The notes: a model not told the origin generated them from the sequence alone. Shown: positions 27,767 through 40,570, counted from the first letter of the stretch. The stretch is 64,000 bases of DNA from Apostichopus japonicus (GCF_037975245.1 NC_092565.1:23557999-23621998); one strand, 5' to 3'. Program-made: numbers and translations.

Positions 27767-28307
27767 AGCTCCGAAATGTTGCCCACCATACGTTTCACAA
27801 TTTGAAACACAAATGGTCGTCAACCAATATCAAAGAGCTTTTTTGAGGTATTTTTAAATCACGTCCGCTTAACTGGGTTTAAGCTTTGATGCACACTACA
27901 CAATCTCACGCACACAAACATCTCACACTTCACAATCTTACACACAAAATCAAGTCGTTATTCAGCACAACCTGGATATATATATATGGCATTAAATTAT
28001 GAACCATTTTTACGTCTAAACTTTTCCTATTTTTATCGTCAACCTTTCATAATATCATTTTGATAACCACATCTCAAACAGACCTTAGGAAAACTTTGGT
28101 CCATTGGGAAGGTATCGGGACACATAGCATTGTCAGGAGGCTGCTAGTGTGTCGATGTATGACGTCATAATGCTGCCAGGCGTAAAACGGTAACGTTCCA
28201 CCTTTCGTTTCTATAGTCATATTTTCAACAGTTCAATGTGAACGTAAACAGTGTTGGCACTGATGCCGATGTCTAGGTGTACTAGGCCTGCTAAGTATAG
28301 AACGCCA
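27767..28307. other. Unannotated stretch
   Basis: No gene recognised. An exact TGACGTCA lies at 28160-28167 and a short (CACA)-rich patch near 27900. Confidence 0.5.
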
Positions 28308-28397
28308 CTATGGAACGCTCAAAGGGTCAACAATATCGTTGAAAAACATATGATAATGCTGTTTGAGTATACGATGAACCCTTTTGGCGTTCCATAG
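28308..28397. mobile_element. Miniature inverted-repeat element (90 bp hairpin)
   Basis: CTATGGAACGCTCAAAGGGT at 28308-28327 pairs with ACCCTTTTGGCGTTCCATAG at 28378-28397 in 18 of 20 positions, and weaker pairing continues inward. The motif CCCTTTTGGCGTTCCATA recurs at 30446-30463, so this is a family end rather than a unique palindrome. No coding content. A MITE or a solo foldback element is the likely nature; a structured RNA is the alternative. Confidence 0.6.
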
Positions 28398-30445
28398 CTC
28401 AGAAGTTCAGCTTTTCAGATAAAGCATGTCGCGATATCTCCTCGGATGTGATAAGATATTTGATACAGCTATTTAGGAAGTTGTTCACCACAGTTATTAT
28501 CTCTTTCATTTTGACCAATAATGATAATGATTGTTTTTTTTTTTAAAGATTTTCCTCATTTTTGAGGAGCTTGATAATGCAAACATTCAAACAATAATGT
28601 TGTACACAGTTCATCTTGACTGAGACACGGACGGAAGGCAAAAGTCAACAACAATAAGCCGATAATTATTGGCCAACATAGCTGCCAAGGTCATGAAAAA
28701 GTGTAAGGCATATTGAAAGTTACCAACGTTTTTATATGAAATGAAACACATTGTCAACAATTGACGGTAGTTTCAGAGTAACATCTTCAGTAAGATTAAC
28801 TTGCGTACATTTGTTTTGTGTGTTCTCTGTGTGTATTTCTGATTTAATTTTAGAATATTGCACTTACTGTACGTCACTGTGAAAATGTTAGTGTTATAAT
28901 GGAGCAACAAAGCCCAGCCAATGTCCTTTTGTGGTAGAGAGACGCGTACGGTGAACCGCCCACCTCTCTCACACTGCACCCTCACGCCCCTCTCGCAGTC
29001 AGGAGAAGCAAACCAACGATTGCATTAACTTATGCCACAGAGACAGTTGTGATTACGTAATGACTACTCCCAAACAGCAAAAACAAAAAAATATATATAA
29101 AAGTATTCAGTTTGTTAGATCTCCCGGTCTTGATGTCATCCATCAAAAAACACTTAAGACTTTAAAAAGTCAAAAATGACGTCCTGTCCAAGTAAGTAGA
29201 ACTATGACATCACACATTGTGCAAACTGATAATTCCCCTCGCATGATTTTAAATCATGATCACACACACACATAAAAACAATGAACACCCCCCCTCCCTC
29301 CGCCTCGTCTCCTGCATCTTTCTGTTAAGAGTTCATTAGTACTGGCCTCAAAAAGGCTAAAAAGTTAAATAACGGTCACTCATGTTTTTCAAACTTATAA
29401 AAGCATTTTACTGGCAATCCGCTTCATGAATGAAGCATCTGATTGTCAGATTTGAATAACTATGTGTACATGTTTTGGGTTAGAATTTCTTCTATGAATA
29501 AATTATGAAAGTTCATGATAAAATCTGAGACCGACACAGACTGATACCCAGATGACTAATGTATTAAGTTTGTCTGTAAAGTCACGGAAATATCACTGTG
29601 GCACCCGAAGGCATCCGTATAAACAATATTGTTCTTTTAGTTCCATTTCCTTTTCCTTTTTTTTTTTTTTTAATAATCCTCGGGAAGATTGCTACCCTGT
29701 TGTGTCATCCTGTGATGCCCTGCACGACTATTTTCACCACTCTTTCTAGGAAAAGGGCTTCAAGATTTGACATTTTGAATACATTTCTGTAATTGGGAAA
29801 TGACCTATAAGCAAATAATACCTCGGGAAACGCCATAGACGGTGTCCTAAAATAGCCCGAGTTGACATAGCCCTTAAAGCAAAGTAATATTAGAGATAAC
29901 TCTATACGAACAATAACAACCAATCCCGGGTATCGATGTTAGAAACTGGACTAATAAATACGCTTCTTTACGTACTCTGTTTGACGTCATCCTTACATGT
30001 GACTCTTCCCCGGAGGAAGTCAGAAAGTACAAACATGTGCTTGATACTTTGAGGCTCAAACAATGTAGGGGGTGTATATCCTTCCCATCGTTTCCCATCG
30101 CGAACGCGTTAGCATAATATATTGAAATAATATATGATTTCTTGCATACATATCAAACTATATTTCTCAGCCACCTGTTAATTTCAGTTTTATACTTTGC
30201 CCGTCTGGATCAATGTTCACAATACCAAAAATCCCGACAATATTTATACATGGCAACTATAAAATAATTTGCAAATTTATACCAAATGATAGTTAAGTTG
30301 TGTTATATTTAATATGATTAATTGATCAGGTTAACTAACACACTCATGTTACAATTACAATTACATGTTATTAGCACATGTATAGCAGAACTACCAACAT
30401 GATCGTCCGCGATGATATTATTCAAAGTAGGCTACCTTATCAACG
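28398..30445. other. Unannotated stretch
   Basis: No gene recognised. An exact TGACGTCA lies at 29982-29989. Frames at 28773-28985, 29552-29792 and 29705-30098 carry no motif. Confidence 0.45.
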
Positions 30446-30463
30446 CCCTTTTGGCGTTCCATA
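30446..30463. repeat. Second occurrence of an 18-bp MITE end
   Basis: CCCTTTTGGCGTTCCATA is identical to 28380-28396 plus one base of context. Together with the preceding CAACG it forms a small ACGCC/GGCGT stem. No partner arm was found nearby, so this is probably a truncated copy. Confidence 0.6.
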
Positions 30464-31819
30464 TATATCCGTAGGGCCTACTTATGTACACGTATAAGCA
30501 TGAAAATATTGTGACTTAGATATCGAGCCTGCCCCGATGGACTAATGTAAGAGTGTTGCAGAGAGTTGTCAGCTAGCGAAGCTGTCCTTGTATTGTACCG
30601 GTAACCTGTTTGATAACTTCAATTTCAATTGGCCCACCTTGACATCAAACTGCAGGAGCCATCCGCTGCTGTAATATTTCTTCCCCTTAAAGCAGCTTTC
30701 CGAGTTGATGTTGATAACCTTTTAGATGTTGTGCAATATTAGAAGAAGAAACAGTATTATCCAAAGTGCCGGTTCGATGAAATGTTGAGAATTGTATCAA
30801 ATGTGTTAATTACTCACTCATTAACCTTCTTTGGGTTAAAAATATTAATATAAAGATATTGAATTGTGTGTTTGTTTGGTCATGTGCAAATCTTCATATG
30901 AGTAATGATTTGAGGATTTGATGAAATTGTGCTCAAATGCAATAAGCTGCTTTTAAAGTTTAAATACACCTTGATGGCCGGTCACTTTGATGTCTGTAGC
31001 CTTCAAAATAGAAATCAAATCCATTCCCAAATATGGAAAAGTATAGCTTATTAAGTTCGTTCCGTATTTTTGTTACAGCATATATATTCATAGTACCTTA
31101 CAGATTTTTCAGTACGAGTACAACGTCATGATTGCGAGTACAATTATATAGAAGTCCCCTTCGGGTGCCGTACGTGTATACAAGTGAACTTCCTCACGCA
31201 CTTATACTATTTTATATTATGGAAAAGTATAGATTATTAAATTTGTATAGTATCTTGTGCATATTACCAGAGTTGTAGTTTACGGGGTACAATAGCACGT
31301 GAACGTGTTAGTACACAATGCTCCTCCATAAGCATGAAGAAGAGCGTAAATGTTGTAATACATATTATGGGATATATTAGTAATTGTCATAACAGACAAA
31401 CTATGCGTTAAATAATTCATATAAATCTCGCATGATATCGAAATTCTGAAAATTGATTTACAATCTATATGTTGAGTCTGGGGTATTTGGGGGGGGTAGT
31501 AAGTTAGGGTACATGGGATTGGGTGGGGGAGGGGTGAGCATTATGATCGACCTAACACCTGCGATTGTCCAAAACGTCCCAATTTTGATACTTCAGAATA
31601 GTTCGGATTCGGCATTGGCATTTAATTCTCATGGCCATATCTCAAACTCGTCCTATTCTAGATATGTCTAAGATTGTACCAGGTGGGGTCGGGATCTGAC
31701 ATGACGTCATAGCTAGGCTGGCGTACATAACTAACTGCTCAACATCGATACAGGTGACAAACGCCTACAGTTGAATTACGACCTTCCTTACCGGTTTCGA
31801 ACCTCTGGACATACAATCA
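30464..31819. other. Unannotated stretch
   Basis: No gene recognised. G-rich patch at about 31487-31530, an exact TGACGTCA at 31702-31709. The frame at 31453-31671 has no motif. Confidence 0.45.
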
Positions 31820-31890
31820 GCGTCCATGGCCTAGTGGTTAGGGTGTCCGCATATAAAGCGGAAGGCCCGTGTTCGATCCCGGTGGAGGCT
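31820..31890 (+). tRNA. tRNA-like sequence, probable head of a tRNA-derived SINE
   Basis: The sequence folds as a cloverleaf. Acceptor GCGTCCA pairs with TGGAGGC in six of seven positions. The D arm holds the A box TGGCCTAGTGG. The anticodon arm TCCGC-ATATAAA-GCGGA is perfect, and the B box is GTTCGATCC. The anticodon at 31853-31855 would be ATA, a form essentially unused in eukaryotes. The T loop appears one base short and the T stem has a mismatch. A run of six T follows within 10 nt. These defects argue against a working tRNA and for a tRNA-derived SINE or pseudogene that keeps an internal Pol III promoter. Confidence 0.75.
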
Positions 31891-31895
31891 GGAAG

Positions 31896-31901
31896 TTTTT
31901 T
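31896..31901 (+). terminator. T6 run, possible Pol III terminator
   Basis: Six T residues begin six bases after the tRNA-like sequence, at the distance expected for RNA polymerase III termination. If the unit is a SINE, its body would continue past this point and the run may simply be part of it. Confidence 0.45.
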
Positions 31902-33494
31902 CACTGTTCTGGATTTTCCAACTCACTACGATTTATATATACACACACAAAATTAATTTTGGTATGTTATATACTGTTAACAACAACTTTTATGAGTCCA
32001 GGCTGTGTTTCCGTAACGCTTCTAATTGTTGAGGAATGACCCTTTAAACATGCGGGGCTCATCTATTAGAGTGGCAGGTTTAATTAGTCTAACACAGAGA
32101 CCATAAGGTCACTTTCTCATTCGATGCAACACAAGATTCACTGGGAATGTAAGAATTCTATGGTATCAAATAACATGTTATTACATTATGCTTTACGTAT
32201 TTGTTCAAAGCAAATGTCATTCAAGGTTACTGTTGTGATGTTTTATATGAAGTTAAATGAACCTGCTGAAATTAATAAAAACTATGGATGTACCGAGGTA
32301 CGATCAATTTAATATTTATGGAGCACTCCAGAGAATTAGCATATTTTGAGAGCTGAATAATTTAAAAACGAAACTGCTATAATGAAACCATTACTATAGC
32401 ACGTAAATTGTTATTTCGTCTTGGGCTGTGATATATCCAGACTAAAAAATTCTACCTAAAGGCGGTCATCTATTAAGGTTTTACCTAACTTAAACGACGA
32501 TAGATGTATTGTTCAAACGTAAGTTTTATAGGTTGCTGCAAACAAATTAGTACAGTATATGTGATACTGAAAATCTTATAATGTGAACACAAATAAAGAA
32601 CACGAGCTTTAATCTCGATTTGACGAGCTAAACCGGAACTTTCAGAGATTTATGAAACGAAAGAAGAACAAAGTTTGACGAAATACATTACAACGTATAC
32701 CTCTAGGCTGGAAGGTATTTATGCAAGTATAAAATCACTTGAGATTTGGTCTAAAAATATGGCAACAAATTAACCGGAAGGTATGTTTGGTTGATGTCCT
32801 GATTCTGACACAGTTTTCTTATGTCGTTCGACTGTTCTCTCTGTCTATTTCTCTGTGCACGTATATAGATGGAAGAAAAAGTGGACATATAACGTTAGCA
32901 ACGTGACGTGATCATTATGACACCAGGGGATGCAAACAGGACGCCAATTTAAATGAACACGTGTAAATAACTGTGAAAGAAGTGTTGATATTTAATTATG
33001 TGTATAAACGGGGGGGGGGGGGGGTGGGGACAAATCTACGAATTACTCGGTGCAAAGAGAGTTTTCAATTATTCAATCCTCACAATTGCAAGAACTGATA
33101 AATTTACGATATGAGATATGAAGTGCCCCGTAATACACACAAGATTCATCCTAGCGCGATATAACCATGTCACCTTCTGTACAAGTTATTACTTTGCAGT
33201 TAGATGTTTAAATGAGTAGTAACTGAGACATTTCTCCCCGGGTAATGATTTAATCAAGGCTTTCTCTTTAGCATCTTCTCACTTCAGAAGAATGTATTAC
33301 TATAGTTGTGTTTGTAATTAAATGTCTCCCGCAGAATAAATACAATCTTCCGGATCGCCTTAAAGGATGATATTTAGGAGCACATTTTGATACGTCACGC
33401 CTACTTACGTCACACCAAGACAAAAGAAAAAGAAAAGATTGCTCGTAGTGTTTATATTGCCATTCAGTGGTTTTCAAGATGTCGGCACCTCAGT
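31902..33494. other. Unannotated stretch
   Basis: No gene recognised. A G run lies at about 33010-33024. Possible SINE body sequence (up to the CA-repeat near 31945) follows the tRNA-like head. Confidence 0.45.
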
Positions 33495-33735
33495 GTAGGA
33501 CTAAATGTTATTCATTAATCCATTGTTTTATCAATTGTTATAACTGAAACAAAACATGTTCTTTTAACTTCATATCAACAAACGAACGGCCTTGGATGAC
33601 ATTCAACAATATTTCTTCTTGACAAAATGTTGTAATGCAACGTAAACATGTCTTGTAAGGCCGTAAACTTGTTATGTATTCTTCTTGCATACGAAGAACT
33701 GACCTAATGTTCTGCGTATTAGTCTGCAGGCCCAG
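33495..33735 (+). repeat. Dispersed repeat family A, copy 2
   Basis: Direct, diverged copy of 14025-14260 with the same landmarks in the same order. A 68-codon minus frame lies across most of it (33538-33744), but the other copy does not keep it open, so it is not evidence of a gene. Confidence 0.7.
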
Positions 33736-34063
33736 CCACTTCAATTGTTGCGCCTAAGATGTTTAAAGGGTAATTTCTCAAACTTTAAATGTGGTACAGA
33801 AATACAACGTTCGGACTTGTAGCAGTGTTTTCTTTTCACAATCATAACATATCAAAATTAATTTTATAACTAAAATATTCCTTGAAGTATTTACCTGTTG
33901 CAGACGATGCCAAAATTCACATGGTCTAGAAAACATGTCTGCATTGCTAATTATAAAACCTACATCTTTATATCTTGTTCCTATAGCTGTAGATATTACT
34001 TTTATGAAGGCGGTTTATAAATGGCAACACACAGACACGGTACAATATTTTTCTTACCTGTTT
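33736..34063. other. Unannotated stretch
   Basis: Nothing recognised. Confidence 0.5.
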
Positions 34064-34090
34064 GGGGGAGGGGAGGGGAGGGGGAGGGGG
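34064..34090 (+). other. Strong G-quadruplex motif
   Basis: Five tracts of 5, 4, 4, 5 and 5 G are separated by single A residues. One-base loops and long tracts are the pattern most prone to stable parallel quadruplexes in K+. Confidence 0.8.
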
Positions 34091-35586
34091 AGTGGTTCTC
34101 CACAAATGCCTCTGTCATATAAGCCAAAGATATATGCTGGGTCTGCGTGTACTTAAATTCCACATTTGTCAATGTCTGGCAGTAATTTAGATGGCCATTA
34201 GCTCATCGGAAATCCTACAGTTGATAGAAGTTAGCAACCATTTAAAGAACACGTATAAATCATTTGTGGGCAATATTATATTATTCTGGAGTATCTTTAA
34301 TCTTTACATGTATCGCGCGCTGTTCACTGGAAAATGTCACAACTTTCATTTCATACCGGTATTCGGAGTGAAAGTTATTCAAATTTACTCAAAGTGTGCA
34401 AAGTATCATCACACATGGACAGTACAAATTAACATAATACCATTAACTTGAGATATGTGCACTCTTTAATCCTGTAGCCTTAATTTACCTGTTAGCTTTT
34501 AATTAAAATGTCACGTGGCATCTTATGCTATATCAGGGTTCACCGTTGTTATATATAAGTTCTCTTATCGTTGCTCATTGGAAAAGAGAAGACAACAAAC
34601 AGTGCGAGTTTTATCGCTACTTTTTGAGCTCATTAAGACTAAGCTATTATATTCGATACTTAAGTCTAGAAGAATGTCGACATTTTGTAAATTTGTCACT
34701 TTGAGTTATGTTGTGATAAGTAATACTATACTTTAATATAAAAAAAATCGGGCGAAGTAATGTTGAGAAACGAATACAAATTCATTTCCTGCTCGTTAAC
34801 TTTCATCTAGTAAAGCTGAAAGAAACCTTTCATGAGACACCCTGGGACCAAGAGCTTGTTCGGATAAGATCGATATTCTTACACTATTGTGCATAGTTTA
34901 CTATTACAATGGTCTCTACAATGTGTGTAAAGCGTTTCGATATTTTCTACCGGTTTTTATGTTATGATTTATGGTATAGATCTATATCTATAAACATATA
35001 TTAATTAATTATGTGTAATTGTAAAGGTTTGAATAACACAGCCGGAAAATTCAGGAATCGGTTAATCCAGGGTTTTCTGTACGTTGATAGCTTTCTTAAC
35101 CCAGTATTTTCTACATGTACAGAGCTATGCCTAAAAGACACATTTTGCCGTCCATTCTCGAAAGTTATTGCATACGTTACTAAACTAATATGTCAAGCAA
35201 AAAAGCAAGGCTGACAGAATGAATGCAAATACTACATATAGAAAGAAAGAAGAACAGCCTGATACACAACCATATACAAATCTGCCTTTGTTATAATTAA
35301 TACTGCTGGAAGATAAAAATGTTCTTCAGTTCTGTAATAACACCCACTTACTTCCACTTCTCCATATGCCGTGAGCAGAGACCGAGTACACTAGGGGAAA
35401 GATGGGACTGTAGAGTCGGTAAAGCTTAGCCTATCCATGAGCGTTTGTAAGATGTTATCTATCTTTGTATCGGATCACTGAGCTGGAAATATAGTGTAAA
35501 AAAAATCCTTGTTTTTAATTGCAAAGAAATATTATAGCTTAATAAAAAACTACTAGAACCAATATGATCGTAGGATGATTGCGAAT
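34091..35586. other. Unannotated stretch
   Basis: No gene recognised. Plus frames at 34191-34451, 34515-34736 and 35011-35214 are AT-rich without motifs. Confidence 0.45.
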
Positions 35587-35614
35587 GGGGGTGGGGTGGG
35601 TGGGGTGGGTCGGG
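35587..35614 (+). other. Strong G-quadruplex motif
   Basis: Tracts of 5, 4, 3, 4, 3 and 3 G are separated by single T residues, the last gap being TC. Strong candidate for a parallel quadruplex. Confidence 0.8.
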
Positions 35615-36688
35615 TGTGGTGGTATAAGACACCTGGAACCGACAGATAATGTTTATCTACTACTAACGGATACCCTTAGATAACTACTGCGCCTTTCCAT
35701 AAGCATGTTATAGGCCAGAGTTTCCTTTTTGGAGGATCACTAACCATATGCATGTGTTTCAGTTAATATCCAATAACGTTTTAACCTTCCACGCTTGTGA
35801 ACCACCAACACGGTAACTAAATTGAATTCCTGCCGCAGTCTTGTTGTATAGTTACATAGGAACGCAATGATTGTATTTTTTGACTATTCTTGAAATTATT
35901 ACCCATTAAAATACAGTTTTACATTAACTATAAGAGGACTAGCTAGCTGTAATTGAGAACGGGAACATTTCTGGGTTGGAATTCAACATGCTGTTCTTAC
36001 CTGACCGAGTAGGCTCAATTCTCTCTTAGAATAGAATAACTTATAACTTATAATATACCTGCTCAATCCGAATGTTACTATTTCTCGACCGTGCGTAAAC
36101 TTTCAGTTCCTTATGGCGTTACTGTTAAAATCCATTACCGGTAGCATAGTCATCCGTTTTCCTGTTTATTTTACCCAAACTAATGTCAAAAATGATGGAA
36201 ATCACAGGATTACAGGAAACATACAACCAATAATCGAACAGAAAGCAGGCAAAATATCATTTACAGATATTGCGCGTGTCAGTCCATAATTATGAAAACA
36301 TGAGTCATTTATACCAGTACAGGTTCGGTAATTTGCTGCTACTGCTGTGTTTACACGTGTTAACATGCATTAGCCCATGTTGCGCAATGTGGGGACATTT
36401 GATTTATATTGAAACTCTGCAATGTATGTTCTTTCAATCTACGCCCTTCCAATACGAAGAAAACTTGATAAATGTTATTTGGGGTCACTCCGGCCCATAA
36501 ATTCCCCAGCAGTAGGGTAGCAATAGAGGAGAGGGAACAACAAGTGAAGGCGCAGTGGTGTCGAGTGCCAGGTTACGTCACCGGGTCCCATATTTTTACT
36601 TCCCATTTTGCTGTATACGGTAGTGTATTATGAACATGAGAATACACTATTGTTTGTCTCATCTTTTTCTTGGTATCTCCATATTTTT
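35615..36688. other. Unannotated stretch
   Basis: No gene recognised. The 76-codon plus frame at 36270-36500 has a hydrophobic leucine-rich middle but no known motif and no supporting signals. Confidence 0.45.
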
Positions 36689-36719
36689 CTGGACCCATCT
36701 ATTCTGTAGATGGGTCCAG
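36689..36719. other. Perfect 13-bp hairpin
   Basis: CTGGACCCATCTA (36689-36701) and TAGATGGGTCCAG (36707-36719) are exact reverse complements around the 5-nt loop TTCTG. The stem is too short for a typical pre-miRNA but is very stable. Confidence 0.8.
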
Positions 36720-38539
36720 GCAGAGGTTTGGTTGTCCATGTCTTTATATGAGGACAATTCATCGTATGCAAATGTGGGTCAAATGTTGGAATGTTTATGG
36801 ACTTAAATTTGTCCTCATTCACCATGGCAGTATATCATATTAAAGTCACTTTATAATCTTTTACGACATAAGACAAGAAGTCAATCAATATCTCCATTTC
36901 GGGCTCAATTGACCGGCACAGTTCTGATGGTACTACTCTGTATTACTATGTATTTCGATGTACTATTATGTACTACTATATACTGCTATGTAGTCAAATG
37001 TTGACGGAAAGACTTTAGTATACCTGAAAATTGAAAACCGGGCGCGGATCCAGGGGTTTCCCATTTTTTAACCTCACACAAACTTCAAAAGTAGTTCTTA
37101 GCACGACCTTGCGTTTCGACCGTTTTAAATGGAGGCCTAATTTACAGTCTAACTATACCTCAGAGTGCACTAGTTTAGTTTCGGGGGGGGGGGGGAGACC
37201 CAGACCCTCTTCTTATGGTCCATATCAACGACCTAAGGGCCACATCCCCTTCTTTATAAACTACTGGAACCACCTTATAAATATTCTGCTTATTATTACT
37301 TTATTCCAACAAAATTGCAGCAATCGCTGATGAATTAAGATATCCACTTGAAAGGTTTGTAAATGACACAAAAGAGCCAGTTGTTGAATTTTGTGATACG
37401 CAGAATTTTTATGCATAGGATCAAACGGTAGAATAAATCGATATTTATGAGTATTCAAACTACTGTAACCACTCATATGTCTAAGTTATAATGAGGGAAT
37501 AGTAGGGAAAAGAGGGTGCGTGGGGTGGGGATGAGCAAATCATAAATTCCTTCGACATTAGGTAATGGCATGAACCTTTGTGAATGGGCGTCCTGGGTCC
37601 GGACGGAGAGGTTCTAATTCTTTCATGACTGACTGAATATTTTCTCGAGTTAACGTGTTACCCCTGACTTACGATATAGATGGATGGCCAACATCCTCAT
37701 GCAGTTCCCCTTTATACGTACGGCTACTGACGAAGTGACGAGAGAAATCCTCTTATGCATGGACATGATACTGCCTGGCAAAAAGTTACAACCTAACGCA
37801 GAGCTATAAAAGCTGCATTTATCCTACTATAGTCATTTTAAAGCATAACTATACAATTTATGATGACATCAGGCTTTGAACGATAAAAAGTTGTCCAATT
37901 TGAAGTTTATTTTTACAAGATCACGATGATGCAGATTTATTATTTTCATATCACTTGACTATCATTAAAAACTTCACAAATTTTCTTGTTCTCTTTATTT
38001 TTACACCGATTTCTATATCAAATCGACACATTAAAAGAAGTTCCTTACGGTTTATTGTTTTGCTATGGTTTGTACCTCGTAAATTACAAGAAGCGGTCTC
38101 TATCAACCTTTGAGTGAACGGAAAACCACCAATAACCGTTGGAGATCTTAAGTACAAATATACAGATCTTCGTAAGACCGTAATTATTAGCTTAAGGTTT
38201 TTTTTTTTCTCAGTTTGTAACAACTAGAACATCCATTGTAATCCGTCTGGTCGATGAACTTAAAATGAGCACGTACGTTTTTACTCAAATTTATCTTTCT
38301 TCTTCTTCTTCTCTATACCTGTGTTCAAACATAGGTAGACGTCGATTGTTTCATATAGGGTTTCTGGCTTGGAACTGGTGTGCCACAGTGTTAGAGTCGC
38401 CAGAGGCGGCGCCGCCAAGTTCCAAAGCTATCGATTTTCTCTCTTGTTCGTGCGTGAACGATGTTATACTTTCATCCGAAGCGTCCAAAATGCGCCGATT
38501 CCCACTCACCCCGTGCACATTTCCTCTGGTATTATCACT
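36720..38539. other. Unannotated stretch with a transposon-like end
   Basis: GGGCGCGGATCCAGGGG at about 37038 resembles the GGATCCAGG-type end seen in reverse at about 58405-58425, and a long G run lies at about 37183-37195. Probable transposon debris. No gene recognised; frames at 37031-37330 and 37951-38223 have no motif. Confidence 0.4.
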
Positions 38540-38715
38540 GAATCCAAGGGCGGCGGAAGCACTTTTAATCTGGGGGGGGGGGCACCGACATCAAAGGGCA
38601 CTTTGCAGAAATTCGATTGGACTGATGCAGCCTTATATTTAGTACCCTTTATAACTCTTATTGTATTATCTTATTTGCGTATACACATCACTCCATCAAC
38701 GCCCCCCCCCCCACC
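38540..38715 (+). mobile_element. G-run transposon fragment, family C
   Basis: Begins CCAAGGGCGGCGGAAGC and carries a G run at about 38571-38582 followed by GCACCGACATCAAAGGGCAC. The start matches the reverse complement of the right end of the element at 38928-39202 (CAAGGGCGGCGGAACC). A C run at about 38701-38712 may mark its other side. The frames crossing it at 38265-38791 are incidental. Confidence 0.5.
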
Positions 38716-38927
38716 CTCAAGGAAAATATGCATACTAGCACTGCAATATCCAATGTGCAAATTGGGAAACAAGAAACAAGTTTTCTTTTGAGACAAAATG
38801 AGGTGAAATCATGCTAGTTGCTAATGTAGGAATCTTCCGAATTAGAGTTTATTTCTTGTCAATATCTTAACAAATTTTTTCCATTCGAAGTAGCTTTGAG
38901 TTTGACCCACAGAAATTCATTAAAAGT

Positions 38928-39202
38928 CAGGGGCGTCGCCAGGATTTGCAAAGTTGTATGCACGACTATCTGAGCGGAGCGCCACCATCGGTTGGCGCGG
39001 AGCGTACAAGAAAATTTTTTGGTTTTACAAACCCTTCAGATGGCTGGAAACGGCCCTTCCCGAGTGTTCATTCTGGTTTTCTGGCCTCTTGCTAACTTGA
39101 GACACCTCAATTTTTATGTAGAAAAAGGGCACATTTTTAACCTGAGGAAAAGTGGGGGGGGGGGAACGTGCCCCCTGTGCCCCCCCGGTTCCGCCGCCCT
39201 TG
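38928..39202 (-). mobile_element. G-run DNA-transposon-like element, family C
   Basis: The segment starts CAGGGGCGTCGCCAGGA and ends GGTTCCGCCGCCCTTG, which are imperfect inverted repeats (CAGGGGCG versus CAAGGGCG). Inside are a run of about 10 G near 39155 and CCCCCTGTGCCCCCC near 39170. No transposase and no clear target duplication. It lies a few hundred bases from another family C fragment. Confidence 0.55.
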
Positions 39203-40570
39203 ACTGAATCGGTAGTAAATTTGTGCACATATAGATATATATGTATATAGTTATCCAAATACAGGTACTTGCTGTTACTTTCGATTGGTCAATTTCACCA
39301 AACTTCACTAAAGAGTAAGTAAATACAGATTCCAACTGGAACTTCATTTGCCCGCAAATACGCAGTATTGTAGTGTGCGTGGAGTGCTTGCAGTATTAGG
39401 GACAGCTTTTTCGGCTGTTCATGATGATATTTTTGGGCGGACAACACACCAGTCAGATTGTAGGTACCTACAAAGTGACAGGCTCAGAATAAGTTGGCTA
39501 CGCAGCTAGTCTTTGAAACTGCATATCTACAGAGACTAAATGAAACTTTAAATTTCAACGTACAGTCATTGAGGTATCGTGCACTTGTCCAGTAATGCCA
39601 ATAATTGTAGCGCTCACGCACGAGCACTACAATAATTCGAATCGGAAAACTCAAAAATAATTTTTCTTGCGCAACAGTATCAGATGAAGTCTAAAGGCCT
39701 GTTGCGTAGACTTCTGCCCCAGACATCGCTGTGTAGTGTTCCCGATATATGAGGCAAGCTATTCTTATTAAAGAGCTATTAGAATTGAAAAAAAAAAGTT
39801 GAAAGAAGAAGATGTAACTGAATTCATAAAAAATGAAAAAAATGAAAAAAAAAAAATAAAGATGGAGGTGCATAAAGATATTATTCGCGCAAGTCATAAC
39901 TTTCTGTTAAAAGGTTTAATGATCACATAAATCAAACTAGTCTAACGTATTCATCCACTATACGCGTAACGTTATTGTGCCCGCAAACCCATGCAAGTAT
40001 ACTACCCTACATGCACTATACAACAAATGGACTTATTCATTCTCGTTTATCATTTAAAGTATTATTATTATCATTATGTTTATTTTCTTATATCCAAACC
40101 AACGATAGAACACGTATAGGCAACGAACTATTAATATCAACTTCTTCAACGTATCAAGTAACTTTCATTCTTAATTTGTTTTCTAACTGAACGTTTTGTT
40201 TTGTATTTTTTGTACGGTGCCAATGAATTATTTTGCTCATGTGTTCATCTGTGATATTTCCCCCTATTTCAAGGTCTTGACACGTTATCATACGTCACGA
40301 TAGAGTGATCCAGTGTTTAAAGGTCATTCTATATTAATTATTCTAATAAAACATACTTTACACAAGCTACGGGAGCTAACAAAATATGGTCGTAATACAA
40401 TTTCATTTTACAAAAGTTTGCTGCATTGGGGTCAGGTATCTGATGCTGAAGCGATTAATATCTCTAAGGGTATGCAAAACAGTGGCGTGCGCAACGGAGG
40501 GGGGGGGGGGGAGAGGTGGTGAGCGGTCTAACCCCCATTTCGGTCACACGGGTATTCTTTTTACGTGATC
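39203..40570. other. Unannotated stretch
   Basis: No gene recognised. A G run of about 14 at 40498-40511 follows AACAGTGGCGTGCGCAACGG, another transposon-like end. A-rich low-complexity sequence lies at 39785-39860. Confidence 0.45.
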
